Source: CAZWCX01 sp964632945
Lineage (GTDB): Bacteria; Planctomycetota; MHYJ01; WSZJ01; CAZWCX01
Assembly (NCBI GenBank): GCA_964632945.1
Contig: CAZWCX010000014.1
Span: 17,020 to 81,019, forward strand
Direction of reading: 5' to 3'
Length of the DNA: 64,000 bases
Shown here in pieces: positions 60,124 through 64,000 of the stretch (positions are counted from its first letter, which is position 1; each line of letters starts with the position of its first letter). The position numbers and the translations under genes were made by a program. The notes beneath the pieces are model-generated. The model was not told the origin of the DNA, ran no database searches, and saw only the letters and a list, made by a program, of their open reading frames with translations.

Positions 60124-63100
60124 GTGACCAAGCGGAGCGTCGTTGTTCTGCCCGTGGTGGTGGCGGTCCTGAGCGTTTTGCTCGGGGACTCCCGGGAACC
60201 ATCGATCTCGATCGGCGCGATGGCCACGGTCAGCGTGCGGCTCGAGGCCATGCAGGCTCGTGAAGCTCCCTGGCCTCCCTCCCCGCGGCGGGAGCCGTCG
60301 CGACTCGCCCGGGTGTCGGCCCCTCCGATCCGGCTCGTGGCCGAGGAGGAAAGGGACCCGGAGCGGCGGCACGCCGCCGACCTCACGCCGCCGGTCGGGG
60401 GCAACGTGATCGACGGAGCGGGCGCGGACATCGACACGCAGGCATCGTCAACCACGCTGCTGGCCAACGGGATGGGGGCGGACGATCCCGAGAGCGGGAT
60501 CGTGCTGCACGAATGGGCGATCGGGACGACGCCCGGCGGGGAGGACGTGCAGGCGTTCACGTCGGCGGGCTTGACGGTGACGCCCGTGCCGGTCTGGACG
60601 CGGAACTACAACGGCGCCGCCAACCAGAATGACGCGGGCATCGACCTCGCGATCGACTCCGCCGGCGTCGTCTATGTCGCCGGGCAAGACGGGACGTCGC
60701 CGCTGACCAACATACTCCAGAAGTGGAGTCCGGCCGGCGCGCTCCTGACGACCGTTTCGCTCAACGTCAATGGCACGGGCGGAAACGGCACGTGCATGGT
60801 GGCGGTGGACGGCGCCGACAACGTGTACACGGCCGCGACCATCGGCTCGGGGGACATCTGGGTGCGCGCACACACGCCCGCGCTGGCGATTCTCTGGACG
60901 GACGTCTTCAACACGGGGGGCGAAGACATCACGGGCCGGCACCTGGGCCTGGATCCCGGTGGCTTCCTGCTCGTTCCGGGGGCGCAGTGGGGGTCGCTCT
61001 GGGACCGTTGGCTGCGGCGATACCCGCTCGCCGGTCCACCCGCCTCCTGGACCGTGGTGGACGGGGGAGATGCCGACAACGACATGTGGTTTGCCGCGGA
61101 GGCGGACGCGGCGGGCAATGTTTATGGCGCCGGCAACGACAAGGTCGGCGGGTCGAACCAGAACATCGTGGTCAAGAAGTACAGCCCGGCAGGCGCCCTG
61201 CTGTGGGCGGACGTCGTCGATTCCGGAGCCGGGGCGAGCGCGGACAACGCATTCGCGATCGCTGTGGGTCCCGCGGAGGTCTACGCGGCCGGCGTCCTCG
61301 ACACCGCCGGCCAGGACGGCAACATCTGGCTGCGGAAGTACTCTCTCGCCGGGGCCGTGCTCTGGACCCGGACGGTCAACGGTCCGGCATCCGGGCTGGA
61401 CTATGCGATGGGCGTGACCGTCGATCGCGCCGGCGGCGTCTGGGTCACCGGGTTCGTCAACGTGGCCGGGCAGGGGCGCAACGTCTGGGTGGCAAAGTAC
61501 GACTCGAACGGGAATCTGCTCTGGACCGACACGTTCAACGGGGCGGCGAACGGCAATGACCAGGGGTCGGACGTGCTCATCCGGGGGGCGGCCCTGTACG
61601 TCGCCGGCTCGGAAACCGTCGCCGGCCAGGGGACCAACCTGTGGCTGCGGAAGTACGATGCCTACGCCTGGAGCGCGGCCAACGCCGCGCTCGCGCTGAC
61701 CGGCGGCGTGACCTACTACGCGACCCTGCGCGTGACCAATGGAGACGGGCTGCAGACGATCGTGAGCAGCGACGGCGTGACCGTCGATGACGTCACTCCG
61801 CCCGCGATCGACTTGGCGACGGGGACGCCGGCCGCGGGGACCGCGCCCCTGACGGTCGATTTCGCCGCGCTGGCGTCCGACGTCACCGGGATCTCGCTCT
61901 ACCAGTGGGACTTCGACGGCGACGGAATCTACGACTACACGTCGGGGGTGGGAGGGAACGTCTCGTTCCAGTATGGGGTCCCCGGCTTCTACCTCGCCGG
62001 TCTGCGGGTATTCGACGGGGCCGGCAATTCCAGCACCACGTCGATCGGGATCACCGTCTCCTCTCCGGCGCCCCCGCCGACGGCCTTCCTCACGGCCGCG
62101 CCGACCTCGGGGAGCGTGCCGCTCGCCGTGACCTTCACCGCCGGCGGCGTCGCCGGCGTCTCCTCCTACCAGTGGGACTTCGACGGCGACGGACACTTCG
62201 ACCTCGTCTCCACCGTCCCCAGCGTCGTCCATACCTACACGGTGGCCGGAACCTTCGATCCGTTCGTGCGGCTCGTCTACGCCGACGGCAGCGTGGCCTT
62301 CCTGTATGCCCCGACCGTCACCCCTTCGCTGCCTCCCGCCGTCGCCGGCATCGCCGCCCGGATCGTACGGTTCTTCCGCGACTACAACCAGAATGGCGCC
62401 TACGACCCGGGACTGCCGATCGAGCAGCTGGCGTTTGCCGCGGCGGGCCTGGGTCCGCAGGCGAGTTTCACCGGCGTCTCGCTGGGATTCACCGCCGAAG
62501 TGGACGACGCCTCCGGGATTCCGCCGTCGTACGAGATCGCGCGCTGGGAGTGGGACTTCGAGGGGGACGGCGAATTCGAGTCGGAAAGCCCGGCGGGAGT
62601 TCCCTCGGCGCTGCGCACGGAGAACGTCCACACCTACGGCGCCCCGGGGTCTTGTTCCGTGACGGTCCGGTGCACCTGGCGCCTGGCCGGCGGCGGGGCG
62701 GACCAGTTCAGCGTGCAGGCCTCGATGCCGCTGGACCTGGCGGCCCCCTCCCAGGCCAACCGGCGCGTGTGGATCGTCCAGCCGGTCTCGCCGATCCACG
62801 TGCCCGGCGGCGGCCGCGTGACCCCGAGGATCGCCGGCAACTACCTGCTGTTCAACGTCAACTGCGTTCCCGCCAGCCACTTCGACTTCGCCACCGTGGA
62901 ACTCCAGGTCTGGGACCCGGTGGGAGTCGCCTGGGTGACCTTGCCGGGGACCTACGTCGCCTCCGCCGGAAGCGCGGGGCAGTCCGCGCGACTGCGCGTG
63001 AACGTGGAGCAGATGATCGCGGACGGGTTCAACGGCATCGTCGCCGGTGCGACGCGGGACTTCCGCGCACGCGCCGTTACGGTGGACGTGTCGTGGGTGC

Positions 63101-63375
63101 CGTCGGCGACCGACGCCGGCCCCGGCACCGACCAGGGGAATCTTCAAGGGCCCATGAAGTACGGTCTGGTCACGATCGCCGGAGGCCCCACTGCCGCCGA
63201 CCTCGTGCAGACGAGCTTCTCGCCCGAGCGCGCGACCGCGAGGGTGAGCGGTTCGGCGACCTGCACGACCACGCTGACCACGGGCTCGGAGTTCGCTCTG
63301 CCGTATGGTGGCATCGCCGGCGCGGACACCCTGACGGTGGCGGACGAAGCCGTCGGTCCCCCCGCAAACGGCTAG
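60124..63375 (+). CDS. Large exported beta-propeller / PKD domain protein, ends at an in-frame TAG
   Basis: 1083 residues up to TAG 63373-63375. The GTG at 60124 has GGAGG eight bases upstream; a GTG at 60118 would add two residues. A signal segment (SVVVLPVVVAVLSVLLG) is followed by a Pro/Arg-rich stretch and a propeller of SBBP-type repeats (about 155-520; GNIWLRKYSLAGAVLWTRTVNG, RNVWVAKYDSNGNLLWTDTFNG). Three PKD-like domains come next (PLTVDFAALASDVTGISLYQWDFDGDG region, YQWDFDGDGHFDLVST, WEWDFEGDGEFESES). These are surface or secreted adhesion modules. The frame continues after the TAG into a C-terminal anchor (next entry), so the gene is probably interrupted. Confidence 0.8.
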   Translation: MTKRSVVVLPVVVAVLSVLLGDSREPSISIGAMATVSVRLEAMQAREAPWPPSPRREPSRLARVSAPPIRLVAEEERDPERRHAADLTPPVGGNVIDGAGADIDTQASSTTLLANGMGADDPESGIVLHEWAIGTTPGGEDVQAFTSAGLTVTPVPVWTRNYNGAANQNDAGIDLAIDSAGVVYVAGQDGTSPLTNILQKWSPAGALLTTVSLNVNGTGGNGTCMVAVDGADNVYTAATIGSGDIWVRAHTPALAILWTDVFNTGGEDITGRHLGLDPGGFLLVPGAQWGSLWDRWLRRYPLAGPPASWTVVDGGDADNDMWFAAEADAAGNVYGAGNDKVGGSNQNIVVKKYSPAGALLWADVVDSGAGASADNAFAIAVGPAEVYAAGVLDTAGQDGNIWLRKYSLAGAVLWTRTVNGPASGLDYAMGVTVDRAGGVWVTGFVNVAGQGRNVWVAKYDSNGNLLWTDTFNGAANGNDQGSDVLIRGAALYVAGSETVAGQGTNLWLRKYDAYAWSAANAALALTGGVTYYATLRVTNGDGLQTIVSSDGVTVDDVTPPAIDLATGTPAAGTAPLTVDFAALASDVTGISLYQWDFDGDGIYDYTSGVGGNVSFQYGVPGFYLAGLRVFDGAGNSSTTSIGITVSSPAPPPTAFLTAAPTSGSVPLAVTFTAGGVAGVSSYQWDFDGDGHFDLVSTVPSVVHTYTVAGTFDPFVRLVYADGSVAFLYAPTVTPSLPPAVAGIAARIVRFFRDYNQNGAYDPGLPIEQLAFAAAGLGPQASFTGVSLGFTAEVDDASGIPPSYEIARWEWDFEGDGEFESESPAGVPSALRTENVHTYGAPGSCSVTVRCTWRLAGGGADQFSVQASMPLDLAAPSQANRRVWIVQPVSPIHVPGGGRVTPRIAGNYLLFNVNCVPASHFDFATVELQVWDPVGVAWVTLPGTYVASAGSAGQSARLRVNVEQMIADGFNGIVAGATRDFRARAVTVDVSWVPSATDAGPGTDQGNLQGPMKYGLVTIAGGPTAADLVQTSFSPERATARVSGSATCTTTLTTGSEFALPYGGIAGADTLTVADEAVGPPANG

Positions 63376-63840
63376 CGTCTGCTCGAGATCCACGACGTCC
63401 GCCCCGGCTCCGGCGCTCCGCTGACGAAGCCCGGTACCGTGCGCCTCGCCTATCGCGACGCGAACGACGACGGGATCGAGGATGACTCGGGATTGCCGGC
63501 GGGGCTCCTCCGGGTCTACCGGCATGACGGTTCGGCCTGGACCCCCCTCCAGGACCAGGTGCGGAGCCTCGACGAGCACTGGGTGGAAGGCACGACCTCC
63601 GCTATGGGCCCGTTCGCCCTGGGGGTGACGACCGGCGACGGCTCCGGCGGTGGCGGAAAGAAGAAGAAGCGCAAGCGGGGCGGTTGCTTCGTCGCGACGG
63701 CCGCGGATCCCGCCTCGGGTTGGCCGGGATGGGCGATCCTGCTCCTGGGCGCCGTTGCGGTAGCGGCTTGGCGGCGCGCCGGCTCGAAGACCGTCGCGCG
63801 CGATGCCGCGCGGCGACCTTGGGTTTTCCGCGCGCAATGA
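63376..63840 (+). pseudogene. C-terminal part of the PKD protein beyond the in-frame TAG, with membrane anchor
   Basis: Directly after the TAG the same frame reads RLLEIHDVRPGSGAPLTKPG, then DANDDGIEDDSGLPAGLLRVYRHDGSAWTPL cut into normal protein-like segments, and ends at TGA 63838-63840. The end of the frame is a sorting/anchor-like signal: a Gly/Lys linker (GGGGKKKKRKRGG), CFVATAADPASG, a hydrophobic helix (WAILLLGAVAVAAW) and an Arg-rich tail. Without it the PKD protein would lack its anchor. Possibilities are a nonsense mutation (for example CAG to TAG), readthrough (the next base is C), or a sequencing error. Confidence 0.6.
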
Positions 63841-63978
63841 GCGCCGACGCCGAAAGAAGCGGCTCGTGCCCCGCCGATCGCCGCTCTGGTCCGGTGGGTG
63901 TGGCGCTTCCGTGATTCGCCCTCGGAGGGCTCCACGGCGACATTCGGGGGGCCCTTCGGGTCGGCAGGAGAGAAACCG

Positions 63979-64000
63979 ATGGGTGCGTACGTGCAGGGAG
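63979..64000 (+). CDS. Start of a gene cut by the window edge
   Basis: ATG at 63979 with AGGAG about nine bases upstream; seven codons (MGAYVQG) are visible. No identity can be given. Confidence 0.3.

Noticed and set aside
113..63375. General reassignment of TGA or TAG as sense codons
   Set aside because: Many genes in the window end cleanly at TGA or TAG, including overlapping ATGA/GTGA junctions and the fbp TAG.
60448..63837. Very long open frame on the minus strand opposite the PKD protein gene
   Set aside because: It mirrors the codon periodicity of the plus-strand gene, has no domain resemblance, and its product is Arg/Gly/Val/His-rich as expected for an antisense shadow in GC-rich DNA.
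63376..63840. Independent small gene starting at GTG 63439
   Set aside because: Protein-like sequence extends upstream of that GTG, in frame, right up to the TAG; no separate ribosome site is evident.
1..64000. tRNA, rRNA or CRISPR loci
   Set aside because: No T-arm (GGTTCGAAT-type) or rRNA signature and no regular repeat-spacer arrangement was found by reading both strands; a covariance search was not possible.

Overview
The window is a very GC-rich bacterial chromosome segment, densely packed with genes on both strands. The gene content points to the phylum Planctomycetota: six Hanks-type Ser/Thr kinases or kinase-like proteins, several with N-terminal zinc ribbons, TPR tails or FG-GAP repeats; a large LRR-TPR protein; an FHA-sigma54 activator; a prokaryotic RING protein; PKD and EF-hand exported proteins; and NrfHA. 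This assignment is inferred from gene content only. No rRNA, tRNA or CRISPR array was seen. TGA and TAG both serve as ordinary stops (several ATGA/GTGA gene junctions; TAG ends fbp).

Layout. 0-4.3 kb: a probable SelW-type selenoprotein with an in-frame UGA and a SECIS-like hairpin, a VOC remnant, a lone receiver protein, a GNAT/nitrilase fusion and a double-domain universal stress protein. 4.4-7.3 kb: an operon for ammonia-forming nitrite reduction (thioredoxin-like lipoprotein, nrfH, nrfA). 7.4-14.2 kb: valS, an EF-hand protein, fbp, an SDR and a peptidoglycan amidase. 14.5-26.3 kb: signalling and envelope genes (FG-GAP/secretin-like protein, kinase, RING protein, FHA-sigma54 activator, two tandem exported paralogues, two M16 peptidase homologues that both lack the zinc motif). 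26.7-31.8 kb: a partner-switching set (GAF-SpoIIE phosphatase, RsbW-like kinase, STAS antagonist), an aldo/keto reductase, hemD and a YgjP-type metalloprotease. 31.8-39.2 kb: LRR-TPR protein, NERD-helicase, an exported laminin-G-like protein and a kinase-TPR protein.

39.4-42.9 kb is an accessory island: a 161-bp foldback element (MITE-like, TA-flanked), SRPBCC and DUF1326 genes, a second partial copy of the foldback, a decayed group II intron with a frameshifted, truncated reverse transcriptase and a mutated domain V, and a decayed zinc-ribbon ORF. 42.9-46.2 kb: an exported protein with an internal duplication, an RNA ligase and a tyrosine-phosphatase-like protein. 46.4-50.9 kb: an overlapping VWA/kinase-like pair, divergent from a membrane protein carrying 19 CxxC motifs. 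50.9-59.6 kb: three kinases, two of them divergent with similar N-terminal layouts, the third a 1626-residue composite, then an ECF sigma factor. 60.1-63.8 kb: a large PKD/beta-propeller surface protein interrupted near its C-terminus by an in-frame TAG.

Sigma70-like promoters can be read by eye in front of many units, and strong GC hairpins separate several convergent pairs. The strongest oddities are the selenoprotein, the foldback/intron island, the zinc-less M16 pair and the proteins with unusual domain combinations.
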